Of a DNA stretch of 64,000 bases, positions 11,327 through 22,984 are shown one piece after another. The stretch's first letter is position 1; each line of letters opens with the position of its first letter. A program made the translations under genes and the position numbers. A model generated the notes under the pieces. The model did not search any database and had not been told where the DNA came from. It worked only from the letters and a program-made list of their open reading frames with translations. Source of the stretch: Telopea speciosissima (Eukaryota > Streptophyta > Magnoliopsida > Proteales > Proteaceae); assembly GCF_018873765.1 (NCBI RefSeq), contig NC_057925.1, forward strand, positions 11,853,568-11,917,567, written 5' to 3'.

Positions 11327-11336
11327 TATATTTATA
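11327..11336 (-). promoter_or_regulatory. TATA box of the ZIP gene
   Basis: The minus strand reads TATAAATATA about 95 bp upstream of the ZIP start codon, a normal plant spacing. A foldback MITE begins at the next base (11337), so all sequence further upstream is transposon-derived. Confidence 0.6.
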
Positions 11337-11501
11337 GGGAAAAAGAACTCGGTACTTGGTACGAGAGCATGGTCTATGCCAACGTTCCCATGTCTATCTC
11401 TCCTCTCCACATGAAAAGACATCTCTATCCTTTTTTTTAGGGAGGAGAGACTAGAAAGATAGACTCATAGAGTGGTGAAATAGGGCAAAGAACCATTTCC
11501 C
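11337..11501. mobile_element. Foldback MITE (GGGAAAAAG / CTATCTCTC family)
   Basis: The ends are gggaaaaagaactc and its rough inverse caaagaaccatttccc. The arms carry the shared words catggtctatgcc, cccatgtctatctctcc and ggaggagag...gatagactcat. It is the same family as 25446-25617 and 58091-58256. It lies in the proximal promoter of the ZIP gene. Confidence 0.7.
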
Positions 11502-12677
11502 TATATGTAAATAGGGCAAGGGATCATTGTCAAGCTACGTGGCCCTTACACCAATTGCATGACCCTTGCACCAGTGTGGGGTCAATGGAAGCACACACAA
11601 GGGCATCCACCAGGGGATATTTCATTTTATAGGGGCCAAGCGTTCCTTTCAAGGGGATTGTGTCTGGATTAATACTGCATGCGACTAGCATCATTCTTTT
11701 TCCCATATAAATCTGTTGATGAAGAATTGTACTACACACTCATACTATTTGATTAGTACAGTTTTATTAATAACTAGTGGATACATGGTTATAAATATCG
11801 GTATCGACCATGCCTGATTTCAATACCTGCATGATCCTATTGGTAGAACAGTTTTTACTAGAGGCAAATCTGTCTAAAAATAATTTATTTATTTATTAAA
11901 ATTAAGGGTAAAACCATCCAAAATGACTAATATGTATCAGTGTCGATATGATCTAAGACTGATATGGATCCCAATACCGATATTTTTAACCATGAGTGGA
12001 TTAGGAAACCATTAAAGATTTACTTGCCATTTGTTTCTCATTTTGTAGTACAATCTTGACTTTGGGAGGATTGTACTACACAACATAACTTACTTTTTTT
12101 TTAATTCATCAGACACAACATAGCTTACATTTTTTTTTTTTAATGACACACAAGAGAGCTTACTTGACGATAAGAGTTTCCTCTTATTTATTTATGAGAA
12201 AAAGATTCCCATGATGCTAGAGTAGGGATTCTTTCTTATGCCTTCTCACATAATATGTCAGGGATATACACTGATACTCTCTCTCCTTAGACAAAATGTA
12301 GGTTCTCTACTGAACAAACTTTTCATTGGTGTGGTCTCCGACTTTGGCATCGTGAGAAAAACTTGCCCTTTATTTATATTTGCATTGGAGATATTTAAAC
12401 TTAGGTTTTTTTTTTAACATATATATTAAGGTCTTGTATTTGTGCGCAATAATGTATGTAAACAGCCAGTGCTTCAGCCCTTTCTCCATAGAAGGGCATA
12501 AATGGTATTACATACCCTCCCTCTCTCCCTCCATTTGACTGTTGAAGTGACAATCCTATATAAATGTAACCAATCGTGCACGAAACCTTTTGCCTATATT
12601 TAAGGGGTATTTTTATTGAAGGAAGTGTATGAATGACACCTCAATAGGTGTATTTAGAACTTGACAATTTCTTTTAA
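11502..12677. other. Gene-free AT-rich stretch containing a 212 bp MITE
   Basis: No gene is seen. The MITE at 11783-11994 is listed separately. The rest is low-complexity AT-rich DNA with short T-runs at 12091-12142. Confidence 0.5.
11783..11994. mobile_element. MITE with ATGGTTAWAAATATCGGTAT ends
   Basis: The 212 bp begins acatggttataaatatcggt and ends with the inverse of catggttaaaaatatcggta. It is flanked by the direct repeat agtggat at 11776-11782 and 11995-12001. An element of similar design is at 39107-39297. Confidence 0.7.
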
Positions 12678-14243
12678 GGGTTTTTTACAATTACCACCCC
12701 AAAAACTTTGATATCTACTATTACCCCCTAAAAACTTTCAAACAACTGCTACCCTCCCCTGTTGCATACTAATAACTAACTGCCCCCCACCGTTACATAC
12801 CCGTAACGGAGGGGGTTAGTCGTGAGAGTGTGCCGTTGTCATTGATTTTTTAAGACCAAAATACCCTTATGTCAAAACAAAATAAAACAAATCTTCAAAT
12901 GGGACCCTTCCCCTCTTCACTTCCTCTTCACTTCACTTGCACTTCATCCTCTTCACTTCCTCTTCACTTCACCTGTTGCAGCAAATCAGAGGAAGAACTT
13001 CGTCGGCGGCGTTACAACACTCATCCTCGAACTTCGTCAGCGTGTACAGAGGAAGCAAAACGAGAATACGAACAGAAAAAAGAAGATACCCCCAAAAGAA
13101 AAATTTGATAAGAACCCAATAAACAAATCAAATCAATCAAATGGGAAGAACCCTAGGAATGGTTTACAAGTTGTTCTGTTTGTCCTTGATTTCGATCACT
13201 CTATTGTATTTAGGGAATTTGGCCGTCGTTCATGGCCGGATTCCAACGACCCTTGATGGGCCATTTGAACCTGTCACTGTTCCTTTTGATGAAAACCTAC
13301 GTGGGCATGCTGTGGAAAGGTTTAGGAGACCCATTTCGTTTTTTGCAATTTTGTTCCCATTTTAGGATCCAATTTGTTCAGAAACACAGAATTGGGTGTA
13401 ATCGAGGAGGGTTTGCTTTGAAACGATTGTGGATAGAAGGGGAGAAGATTGGTTTTGACCCATTCGTTTGCGAGGGTTTGATTTGATGACATATTGGTGA
13501 TTTGGAACCATGACAGCTACTTCAAAATTGGTCTTGGTAAGGGATTTGAGGATTTCAGGTTCTGGTTCATAGAGGAGAAAGAAGAAGGCGGGAGGTGTTT
13601 CTTCTTCTTCTTCCCTTGCACATGAACTCCCATTCGTCTCCCATCATACCGCATCTGGTTTCCCACTGGCATCAATTGCATAGAAGAAACCATCTTCTCC
13701 AAACGCTGCAGAGATCAGAGGTCGAATTCTATTTTATTCCTCTGTTAACCTCTAATTTTAATTCAGGGTTTTGAGCTTTCCTGAATCTATATCCACCTTA
13801 ACGTTTGATTTTTTTTTCAAACCTTAACTTCTTGAATCTAAATCCATGGAAATGGATTTTGGTGGTTCTGTGTTTTCTTTGGCATGTTTATCTCATTTGG
13901 CTTGATTTGAATCAATGAGAATGGTTAATTTATCATTGGAGAGGTCATTTTTCAAACCCTAACTTCCTTCGCCAGAGAAGGAAGCTGACGATGTTCTTGT
14001 TCCTCCGGTTTGCTGCAAGTGATGAAGTGAAGAGGAAGGGTTTGGACGAAGGGTATTTTGGTAATGTATAATTCGTTACAACAACACAATATCACTACTA
14101 ACCCCCTCCGTTACGGGTCTGTAATGGTGGGGGTCATTTTGTCATTAGTATGCAACAGGGGAGGGTAACAATTGTTTGAAAGTTTTTTTGGGGGGGATAA
14201 TAATAGATATGAAAGATTTGGGGATGGTAATTGTAAAAAACCC
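12678..14243. mobile_element. Pack-MULE 1 (Mutator-like, long TIRs, carries a PAP exon)
   Basis: Both ends read gggttttttacaattacca, and the inverted repeats continue for some 250-320 bp (about 12678-13005 and 13985-14243). They share ctttcaaacaa, taccctcccctgttgcat, cccgtaacggagggggttag, accaaaatacccttc, and a CTTC-rich inner part. The flanks ttcttttaa and ttattttta match at 7 of 9, as expected for an old 9 bp MULE duplication. The interior holds a purple acid phosphatase exon and no transposase, so the element is non-autonomous. Confidence 0.88.
13141..13331 (+). pseudogene. Captured first exon of a purple acid phosphatase (PAP15/PAP13 type)
   Basis: From an ATG, the peptide has a hydrophobic signal sequence (about residues 8-31), then GRIPTTLDGPFEPVTVPFD and LRGHAV. 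This is the mature N-terminus of plant PAP15/PAP13-like phosphatases (phytase-type metallo-phosphoesterases). Homology stops just before the expected DLPDTDPRV segment, at an AAAG|GTTTAG step that looks like the donor of intron 1. What follows seems to be retained intron. The metal-binding core is absent. It lies wholly inside the MULE terminal repeats, so it is a captured fragment, not a gene. Confidence 0.85.
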
Positions 14244-15563
14244 TTATTTTTATTTTCAAAATATTTTTAAGACGGGTATAAAGCAGTTTTTAAAAATAAA
14301 TTGGAAATTACACATCATATTATCAAATGGTGTTATTGTCATGCAAATTTTTCCGAATATGCATGAGAGATGTTACCATTCTTTCATTGGAAAAAAAAAT
14401 AAAAATTTATGCTAGATCAAAATGGCCCCACAAAAAAAAAAAATAAAAAAAAAAATTGGTTATAAATGATTCGACATCTTAATGGGTAACAATTATTAGG
14501 ACATTATTACGAACCCATCCTTTTGAGTTCCTACAGCTTTCTTGTTCTTCTCGTTCTCCAACTTTCTTCTTCGATTTGAATTGAAGCTTCTCAATCCTGT
14601 TGAATTACAGAGTTGAAACAACTAGTAAGTAAATTTGATGCCCTAATTTTTTTCTTGAATTGATTATCTCCACCCCTTGTTTTTTATGAGCTCTGTTGAA
14701 CTTAGTTTATTCAAATTAGTTTATCTTGGTCTGATCATCTGTAAAATACTGAATTTCATTTGGTTATCTTTACAAACTTTATATTTTGCGATGGATTATG
14801 CGTGTGTGGTCGTCGATTACAAGAGAGTTACCACCCGAAGTTGCCAATTTCTCTACCGGATAATGGCGTATGTAGTGATTTCTTTACCCAATTCATTCCC
14901 TGATACTCATAATTTCTCCTCCTTCTAACCTCTGTTTGGTTTGCAGGAATCCAAACATCTGGGAATTGCATTGAATCAATCAGGTAGAGATATTTGGGAA
15001 TCATTGCAATCGCAGCAGCTTTGTTCTCTGTGCTTACATTGGGAATAATCGACTTCTATTCCTTAAATTCTGGAGTTATATTAGCCAAGTGCCATCTGTT
15101 TGATCTTCACAGTATTAGCTTGTGGGCTGGTTCAGTATTTGAAATTGTTATAATTTCCTTGAATCACGATTCTAGACTTTGGATCTGCTATCCATTAATG
15201 TATTGGATCTGTTTGTCTTAATAGATTCGATAGAGCTATTTTTCATTTCTTAGAGACTGTTGGCTTTGCAAAGACAGAGAGGTCCTTATGAGGTTGGTGT
15301 CTCTTTTTTTTTTATTGTTTTTTTGGTAGAAGAAAAGGTTGGTGTCTTAGTAGTTGATGTTGGTTGCTCGGAACAGAGTTATATAGGATGCTGGCCGGCC
15401 GCTGTGGGATTCATGGGCATTTTAGTAAAGTGGCATCATCTATTAGCAACCAACAACTCCATTTGATCATGGGACCTGGTGTGTAAAATTATCCTTATTT
15501 TTGGGGGATGGGTAAAAATTTGAAGCAGGCATAACAGCGAGTTGATTGTTACTAGCTGGTATT
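14244..15563. other. Unassigned stretch with transcript-like look
   Basis: No gene is recognised. At 14520-14640 the sequence resembles a 5' leader. An AG-bounded, exon-like block lies near 14946-14985, and moderately open plus-strand patches follow (14994-15221, 15260-15466). None matches a family I know. Confidence 0.25.
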
Positions 15564-15703
15564 AAAATCCTCTGCAGTACCGTCGGGGCGGCGGTGCATA
15601 TTTGGTGGTACATCAGAGGCCATGTGTGCCATGTATGCCACCTGGCCTCTGCTGTGTCATCAGATGTGCACCGTCACCCCGCCGGTACTGCAGAGGATCT
15701 TTT
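15564..15703. mobile_element. Foldback MITE, near-palindrome
   Basis: The arms aaaatcctctgcagtaccg and its inverse cggtactgcagaggatctttt flank ggcggtgca/tgcaccgtc and a short loop. About 140 bp form a single hairpin. It is non-coding, with no clear target duplication. Confidence 0.75.
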
Positions 15704-16358
15704 GCAAGACAGATTCACAACTTGAAGGTAATGGCCCCAAAATTTACTAAGGTTCATAAGAGTGAAAACTGAGCTGGGTTTAAAAAGAGGACAGAAAAAA
15801 GAATTTAATCCAAATTATTTTTACGTGGTGCTGATACGCCAATTCCAATTAGTTGTAGAATTGTTCAAAACTGAAGGTCTCCAAGATTACTGCAGTTTAA
15901 GTGCTTGAATAGTAAGACACTAGGACATGGTTACTTGTTGATATACAAGCTTGTGTGTAGAAACACTTCAGCTGTACACCAAAATTAAATTATTTTTTTT
16001 CCTAATCTGTTGTAATCCTCTCTCTCTCTTCTTGAACAGCCATCTTTAAATTACTCACTTATGTAGGAATTTGGTGTGTATGTGGAAAGTCTCATTAGCC
16101 CACCATATTGATCCAATTAAGGGGTCTACTTGCTTGGTTTTGGCGATTCACTTGGAAATCTTGTGATTTGTGAATGATGAGCCAAATTCAAATGTATCAA
16201 ATGTGGAACAATTGGACAGTGATGGTTCGTGTTCACACCACTTGTAAATTGTAATAGATAATGGTTGGCCCATTCATTAAACAGACAGCTTCGTAAGTGG
16301 GTTAGACGAATCAAATGGAGTCTTAAGTTTATCAAGAGTTGGTTGCTTACTTCCTTGG

Positions 16359-16530
16359 ATCCAGATCTTCTACAGCGTGGGCTGCACCAACGGACGTGAG
16401 GCAATGCAAAATGACCACCTTACCCCTGCCCAAGCTTCTTGCCCAGGTGGGGATAAGGCGGTCATTGCGCACTGCTTTGTGTCTGCGCAGCACTACCATT
16501 GGAGCATCCTGTGCCATAGAAGATCTGGAT
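16359..16530. mobile_element. Foldback MITE (ATCCAGATCTTCTA family)
   Basis: Arms atccagatcttctacagcg and ccatagaagatctggat are inverted. The middle carries aaaatgaccaccttacccc and the near-inverse gcggtcattgc. The same family is at 36018-36192. Confidence 0.7.
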
Positions 16531-16748
16531 TGTGCTTGGATCCATCGTGCATCTTCAACCTAAGTTTATCAAGAGCGTGGGATCCTTTCCATCGAGCACC
16601 TTCAACATATTAAATAGTTCTGGCGTTGTGGATTATTTGAGATTCATGTTCCCATGATACAAGAGTGGATTAGCAATTAGGAAATTGGTTTCATCGTTGC
16701 CCTGCTTAGAAGAATCCTAACTTAAATTGTTCGCAGGGGAAGAAGGGG

Positions 16749-16925
16749 GTCAACCTTGAAGCATGAAGCTACCTTAAAAGAAAGAAAAATGTCCATGAGA
16801 CTAGTTAATGACTGGATATTGATGTATGCAAGTCCGGATCACGTCATAACAATGATGAAGCTCTAAAACACTTTCAAATTAAATGCAAGGAATGGGCAGG
16901 AAAGGAAGAATAAGGATTACAATCG
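16749..16925 (-). repeat. Stray copy of the ZIP 3' UTR
   Basis: It shares tcaaccttgaagcat, ctacctta, aatgtcca, agactagttaatg, gaagctc and atgggcaggaaaggaag with 9396-9541 in the same order and orientation. The copy has no ZIP coding sequence beside it. It is either a remnant of a tandem ZIP duplication or a transduced fragment. Confidence 0.8.
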
Positions 16926-19173
16926 TAAACTATGTTGTCTATACATTGCTAAATCATGGTAAACACTTCCCAAAAAAAGACAAATCATCAAACAAAAAAA
17001 AACCACAATGAATGGAAGTGCATGTAATAGTTGAAGACCACTCACTAGTATATATATATATATATATATATCTATATATGAACTCATATTTCATTGCTAT
17101 TTTTTCACTTGATCGATCTATCTTTCTTTTACTTTATCTTTTCTATTATATATTTTTTCTATATTTTTAATTTTTTCAAAATATTGATACTCTTTTTATT
17201 TTTTTTAATATTCAATTACTCATTTAAAAATTAATTTCCTTATTCCTCTCATCTCTCATGTTCTCTTCTCATATCCTACCTTCCTAATACGGCCGAGCAT
17301 CCCAATTTATATCTTTCTAAGTTTCCTTGTTTATCTAAACCAACCCTCTCTTGCATTATTATTATTTTTTTTTCTATTCTTTCCAAAATTATTGTTAAAC
17401 TTACTAATTTTGTTAGATTTATTTTTTATTTTTCAAAGACTTTTATCCCCCAACGGAATCGTGCATTCTCACACCCTCGATCTTCTACCCTCGACTTCCT
17501 TTGCAGAGAGCGAGTTCTCCATCCCTGTAAACTCTTCAAGCACTCTCTTCTCTCTCTCTCTCTCTCATCCTCTCCATAACTTCCCCCTTTGTTATGTGTT
17601 CTCTCTCCCTGTTCGGTCCTTGTTAAACGTAGGTGATTTCCCTTGTTTCGTCTTTTATGACCATAAAAACTAGAGATGTAAACGGCTAGAATTCGGCTCG
17701 AATATGACAATTACGCTTCCGAATCCGCTTAACAAATGCAATATCCGCCTCCGATCCGTTTAACTGGCGGATATGTAAATCTTTGATCAACTTCGAATTC
17801 GATAACGTGTCGAACATTCAAGATATCCGGATATCCGAGCCGTTTGTTGATAATCACCGGAGCGAGCATCTGGTTTCAACACTAAGTTTCAGATCTGTAG
17901 CAGAGGCGTTGATCATCATCACATCATCTAATTTCACCTCTTAATCTTCCAGAACTGTTGCAGACGTGTTGATCAACATCGCATCATCTGATTTCACCTC
18001 TAAATCTTTAGTTCTTTAGTAGAGGCGTTTATCAAAACCTTCGGTTACTACTGGAGTTGGAACTGAGGCGATCTGATCGTTTGAGGATCTGAAGTTTCAT
18101 CTCCACATAATCAAAGCTTACACCACGAGAGAGAGTGGGGCATAGAAGGTTGCCATTACCAGAGAAGGATTGACCTTTCGTGGCGTCCATGATTCTGTTG
18201 AATGAAAAAAACAGAGTATAACCCAGTATATATATGAAAAGGGACGAGAACAGAGCGGCGGCCGAAAACCCTGTAGCTACAAAACCCCGGCAAACCCCTT
18301 TTATTTCCCAGTTGCAATCTCTGTGGTAGAGCAGCGTCGGTGGCTTTCAAAATCTCCGGCGAAACCCACCGACGAAGACCTTATTTACCAGAGTCATGAT
18401 CTCTCTGGAACCCCACCCCTCCCTAACATTGGAACATGAGACTCCAGCTCGCAATCAGACTCCAAATTTGGAGTTCGGAAAGATAAGTTCCTGGAGGTTC
18501 CCTAGATTGTTTGGGGACTTCAAAATCAGAAAATTGTTGTTGCAAGGGCTTGTCTGACTGCAAGGATGCTGAACAGAACACTGTTGATGCCTAACTTAAG
18601 TGCTTCATTGTTTTACAATGAATTCGAACTATCACAATTTATTTCCTTTGATAAGATCTTTACTTTTGGAAGGTTTAATTCCTTCTGTAAAAGGGTTTGT
18701 GCATCTGGGTTGTTTCTCAGGTATTTCTATTCGAGCTAGAGCATTTGAGCTTCAAAAAGGAAGTGAACTGTAGAGAGTGGTTTGAATCAATTGAGACAAA
18801 TTAAAGAAGGTTCAACTGATTATGTTGAGGTAATTCGAATCATTGGTAAGAATCCATTTTTGTGGCATGACCGTTGGCCGGATTATGCCAAGTTCTTGGA
18901 ATGTTTAGTTTTTGTAGATAATATAGATGAGGAAGCCAAAAAAGTTGTGTCTAAGATTAAAGAAATGGGAAGTAGCTTGAGAGTTGATGACTTTGTTGGG
19001 AATAACTTTTCTACATCCCTTTTCTAATCTTATAGTACTTGAGAGGACACAGAAATTCACCAGAATAGTTGTGCCAAGATCATGTGGCATGGATGAAAGA
19101 TTGTTCTATTATGCCAATTATATTTTTTGGGAAAATCTGAGGGCTCCTCAGAGTTGGATTATAGATATGTCTG
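16926..19173. other. Gene-free stretch with low-complexity and tandem repeats
   Basis: An (AT)n tract lies at 17048-17079 and T-rich DNA at 17100-17450. A hAT-like left end, tagagatgtaaacgg, is at 17673. At 17880-18045 a unit of about 68 bp (ttgatcatcatcacatcatc ... cacctcttaatctt) repeats two and a half times. A 52-codon minus-strand open frame begins at about 18192 (peptide starts MDATKGQSFSGNGN) but is unassigned. Confidence 0.4.
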
Positions 19174-19181
19174 GTTGTAAG

Positions 19182-21405
19182 TAGGGGTGTCAATGGGTCG
19201 GGTTGGGCCGGGCCTGCCTAAACCCTGATCCTGACCCTGACCCTAGAGGCCTTAACCTAAACCCTGACCCTGTCCCAACCCTGGCAGGGCCAAGAAACCC
19301 TCAACCCTGACCCGACCCTGCCAGGGTTTTCCCTAACCCGGTCTGGCCCGGTCCGACCCGACCCTTCTAGGGTCGGGCAGGGTTGGGTTGGCCCTGATTG
19401 ACCCTGTCTTGACCCTGTTTTGACCCTATCTTGACCCTGATTGATATATATCAAAGAATATATCTAAAAAAAACCTGAAAAATTCTTTAAAGAAGAAGAA
19501 TAAGAGGGGAAGGAAAGTAACAGAATTTCATAGTTGTAAAGGGAAAACAATAGATAATATAATAACACTAGCACTGCCATTTTACAACCATCAATTCGCA
19601 TAAACAAACATGACAAGAGAGTGTTATGAATGGCCAAGAATTCTACAAACTAACTCCCCCAGCGGCACCAAAAAAAAATCTTTCTCTTTACTAACTGCAT
19701 CTCAATCAATTTTAACAAGCATTTGCATCTGAATTTGTTGATGACTAGCTTCTTTCAAGCATATATAGGGCAAAAAAATGAAAGGAGAAAATTTTTTCAA
19801 AGTGTAGTCCTGGAAACATAATCAAGTCTAAAACAGCAATGAACAGCTCATCCAATTTCGCATGTCCTCAATCACCCCCAACTTCCTCTTGCTACCTACC
19901 CAATCTCTTTTTTATTAGAAATGCATGTAATTGTTTCTGTATCATCAAGCAGGTGATAATTTCTCTAAAGATATCACAACAATATAAGTTTTGCAGGTAA
20001 GGCTATGCAGAGCAGTCCTAATATAGCTAGGAAAATACAGTCAAGTCACAAGTGTACTACCTGTTTTTTTTTTTGATAAAAAAAAGGTACTACCTGTTAC
20101 AATCAAAGGACAAGAAATGGACTTGACAAAGATCCTAACCATTCATGCCTCCATTGACTTCTCAAATAATGGATTCCAAGGGGAAATTCCATAAGTGATA
20201 GGAAATCTCACTTCTCTCTACGTTCTTAACTTGTCACAGAATGCTCTAAGCCTCTCACTGGTGGAATACCATCATCCTTGGGGAACCTGAAACAGCTAGT
20301 CATTAGACTTCTCAAGCAAAAAGTCAGGAGGAGAGATCCCTCAGCAGCTGACAATCCTAACATTCCTTTCGGTCCTGCACCTCTCTTGGAACAACCTTAC
20401 GGGAATGATACCAAAGGGATCTCAATTTCCTTTAACGCCTCCAAACCCTTTACTTCCCCTTCGCTCTACAACTCTATAAATCTAGTTATGATCGCTGCAA
20501 TCGACGGGGACCCTGAGAGCCTAAGCTCTTCTCCAGCTCTCGGCTTCCCCGACATCAGATTCTTCCGTTACCGCAGATTGAGGTGATCGATTTTCAAACT
20601 CATTACATAGAGGAAAAAAAAAATTGCCGAACCCTTCGAAGAGTGGGAACCGAAGAGGGATAGAAGACAATGGAAAAGGAGCGAGGAAATTAAAGAACAA
20701 AGCAAAGTCTTTTCACGGGAGAACCCATATGACTGGGGTGGGAATTCGCCGGCCAAATACAGACCCGGATCTGCTTTCTGCCAAAAAATTGCAGGAGATT
20801 CCGCCAGAAGGAACACAGAGCAAAAATCGCCAATTGTTTGGGTATGATTGGCAAATCGTACTGAGCGGATACTTTGTGGGGTTTGGTGGGGCAGCGGGAA
20901 TTGTTGTGGCATTCTTTGTCTTTTCAGATCGAGGAAGGAAAAGGATGTTTCTTGGTCATGAACATACCTGTGTCAAGAGACCGTCGTAGCAGGTCGACTG
21001 GAGGAGAAACAAGATGCTATACCTTGATCGTAGTAGGAAAGGAGGAAGTGATGAACCAAGGATGAGAAGTAGGGTCTCGAGCGGCGCTTTCCTCAAGAGT
21101 TGGATGAAGAGTGAAAACGAAACTGGGTATTAGGGTTCACTAGTTTACCCTCAAGAGATGGGCGTTTTTGTCTTTTCCATGATAAATTGATACATTATTA
21201 CAACTATACATTGCCTATAACTAATACAGGGTCGGGTCAGGGCCGGGCCGGGCTAAGCCCGGGGTCTTATCCCGAACCCAACCCGACCCTGCCAGGGTCA
21301 GCCAAAATCTCAACCCTGACCCGCCCTTCGGGCTGGCAGATCAGGGTCAGGTCCGGGCCGGACTCAGGGCGGGTTTGGGCCAGCCGGGTATTATTGACAC
21401 CCCTA
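19182..21405. mobile_element. Non-autonomous hAT element, 2224 bp, carrying an LRR-RLP fragment
   Basis: It begins TAGGGGTGTCAAT and ends ATTGACACCCCTA. A perfect 8 bp target duplication, gttgtaag, sits at 19174-19181 and 21406-21413. About 250 bp of GC-rich subterminal sequence on the left and 190 bp on the right is built from 'gaccctg / gggtcggg' words. No transposase is seen. The middle carries a receptor-like protein fragment. A sister element with the same ends is at 55919-57720. Confidence 0.95.
20104..20990 (+). pseudogene. Captured 3' end of an LRR receptor-like protein
   Basis: In shifting plus-strand frames, 20104-20420 encodes the typical last repeats of a plant LRR receptor-like protein: [20 protein letters not shown], then GFQGEIP, VIGNLTSLYVLNLSQN, IPSSLGNLKQL, LTILTFLSVLHLSWNNLTG and MIPKGSQF. 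At 20839-20935, YDWQIVLSGYFVGFG and VVAFFVFSDRGRK match the C-terminal membrane anchor and basic tail. Between them the juxtamembrane part is scrambled. Several frameshifts and a stop make it non-functional. Intact proteins of this type sense pathogen or developmental signals at the cell surface. It lies inside the hAT element. Confidence 0.82.
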
Positions 21406-21413
21406 GTTGTAAG

Positions 21414-22695
21414 TCTCCAAGCCAGTAGCTATGGTACTGAAAACATCTCTTGTTGAAAGTGCTGCAATTCTTTTGAACTCTAAAGATCCGTTGGCCCCTC
21501 TTATTTTCAGTAATAGAATTGGACACTCTGGCTTTATGGGTTGTTATGTCTTCAAGGATATATTCTTTGTATAGAAGAGTAATAAAAAGTCACAAAATTG
21601 TTCTCATTTCTGTAAGTTGTAAAAAATTTTATTTCTTTTTTGTATGATTAACGGGTTTTACTTGTATTCGTATTCTCATAGAGAAGATTTGTCTTTTTTC
21701 CTTTATCTTGGCCAATGAAAGAGACTTAAATTTTTTTTTCTTTCAACATTTTGATTGATGTAGTAATGGAGAAAATATGAGTGCACATGGAATGATCTGC
21801 TCACTTTTTTCTCAAACCAAACAAAAGTAATCTTTAATATTTAGGGATTGTTCTTTACTCTTGACACCAAATGATCCAATTAACGTGTCACAGGCCAGAA
21901 TCAAAACAATCGAAACTCCAGTACCTACATCTTCCCATTTCCCTCTGTAATAGCATTGAGCTCTAACTTGATACAATCTCTTTAAAGTTGTTTGTGACTG
22001 AAATCTGAAACCAGTCCCCTTTTATGTAGAGCTGCTGCTTCCTGTTTCCAGCTTTTTCTTGTAGATCAGATTTGGCTACCATGTCCTGCCCTCTCAATCT
22101 TTTGGGTTAATCTTTCACTCTTCCCAATAAAACCGTTTGAACCCGTGAATTCCATTGGAACAAGCTTTACCAATAACAACACAACAGCCTATATTCAGTG
22201 TTAATTGAAGATAAAAGGAACCAATAACTAAACCATGGACCACTTCAGTCTGGCTAATGGAATGGGGTATTGAAAAGAAATTGTTTTCCTTGACATTGTA
22301 TAATACTTCAGTGAATTTAAGCTTTGTCGAGTTCTTGAAATCGAATTTGAAATTGAAGAAATCTTTTGTATGTGGGTGAAAATTTTTTCATAATGGTTAA
22401 AAAAATTGTATTTTTGTTGAGGCCATCTCTCATTTCCCTCCATTCCTCTGTCTTACACCCCTTCCATTCTCTCTCTCTCTCACTGTCACACACACATTCT
22501 TGTCCACGTGCATTTGCAAGTGCAATTTTACTAGTATATATATATATATATATAGTTCTATACACTGTGATTCATGGAATCACAAGATAAAATAAAAAAT
22601 AAAAAACATAAAAAAATCAAAGACTAAAGAAGAGTAGAAAAAAGGGTAGTTGTTGAAATCTCAAGTCTAAACCCTAACCCTCATCAACAAAACGG
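21414..22695. other. Gene-free stretch
   Basis: This continues the host DNA split by the hAT insertion. It has weak coding-like texture at 21414-21540 and no identifiable product. An (AT)n microsatellite lies at 22534-22553 and a CT-rich stretch at 22466-22482. Confidence 0.4.
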
Positions 22696-22901
22696 TAAAG
22701 ATGTCAACGGATGGTCGAAAATTTGTATTCGATCCGCATTCATATCCATATAGGAGAATTCGTATTAAAAAAATCACCATCCAGAAACTATACAAATCCG
22801 TCCGAAAACTAATATGATATTATCCGAATTCGCCCAAATATAATCAGATACAAATATGATAATACCACTATCAGATCGAATTCGATCCATGTTCACCCTT
22901 A
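22696..22901. mobile_element. Decayed hAT-like MITE
   Basis: The left end taaagatgtcaacgg and right end gttcaccctta are degenerate Ac-like termini. The inner sequence has inverted 'gatccgcattcatatcc / gataataccactatc' style words, as in the MITE at 61946. No matching target duplication was found. Confidence 0.4.
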
Positions 22902-22984
22902 AGTTAAAGCCAAATGGTTTCTTGGTTTGGCGGGTCTTAAAAAAATCGTGCCATTCAAAAAGGTTGTATGACAATTGGTCCGAA

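Noticed and set aside
15564-15703. microRNA precursor
   Set aside because: The near-perfect full-length hairpin and its similarity to other foldbacks in the window fit a MITE better; small RNA data would be needed to claim otherwise.
19200-19450. Interstitial telomere repeat (ccctgaccctg...)
   Set aside because: The words are ccctga/ccctgt types, not the plant telomere unit ccctaaa, and they are the subterminal region of a hAT element with clear ends.
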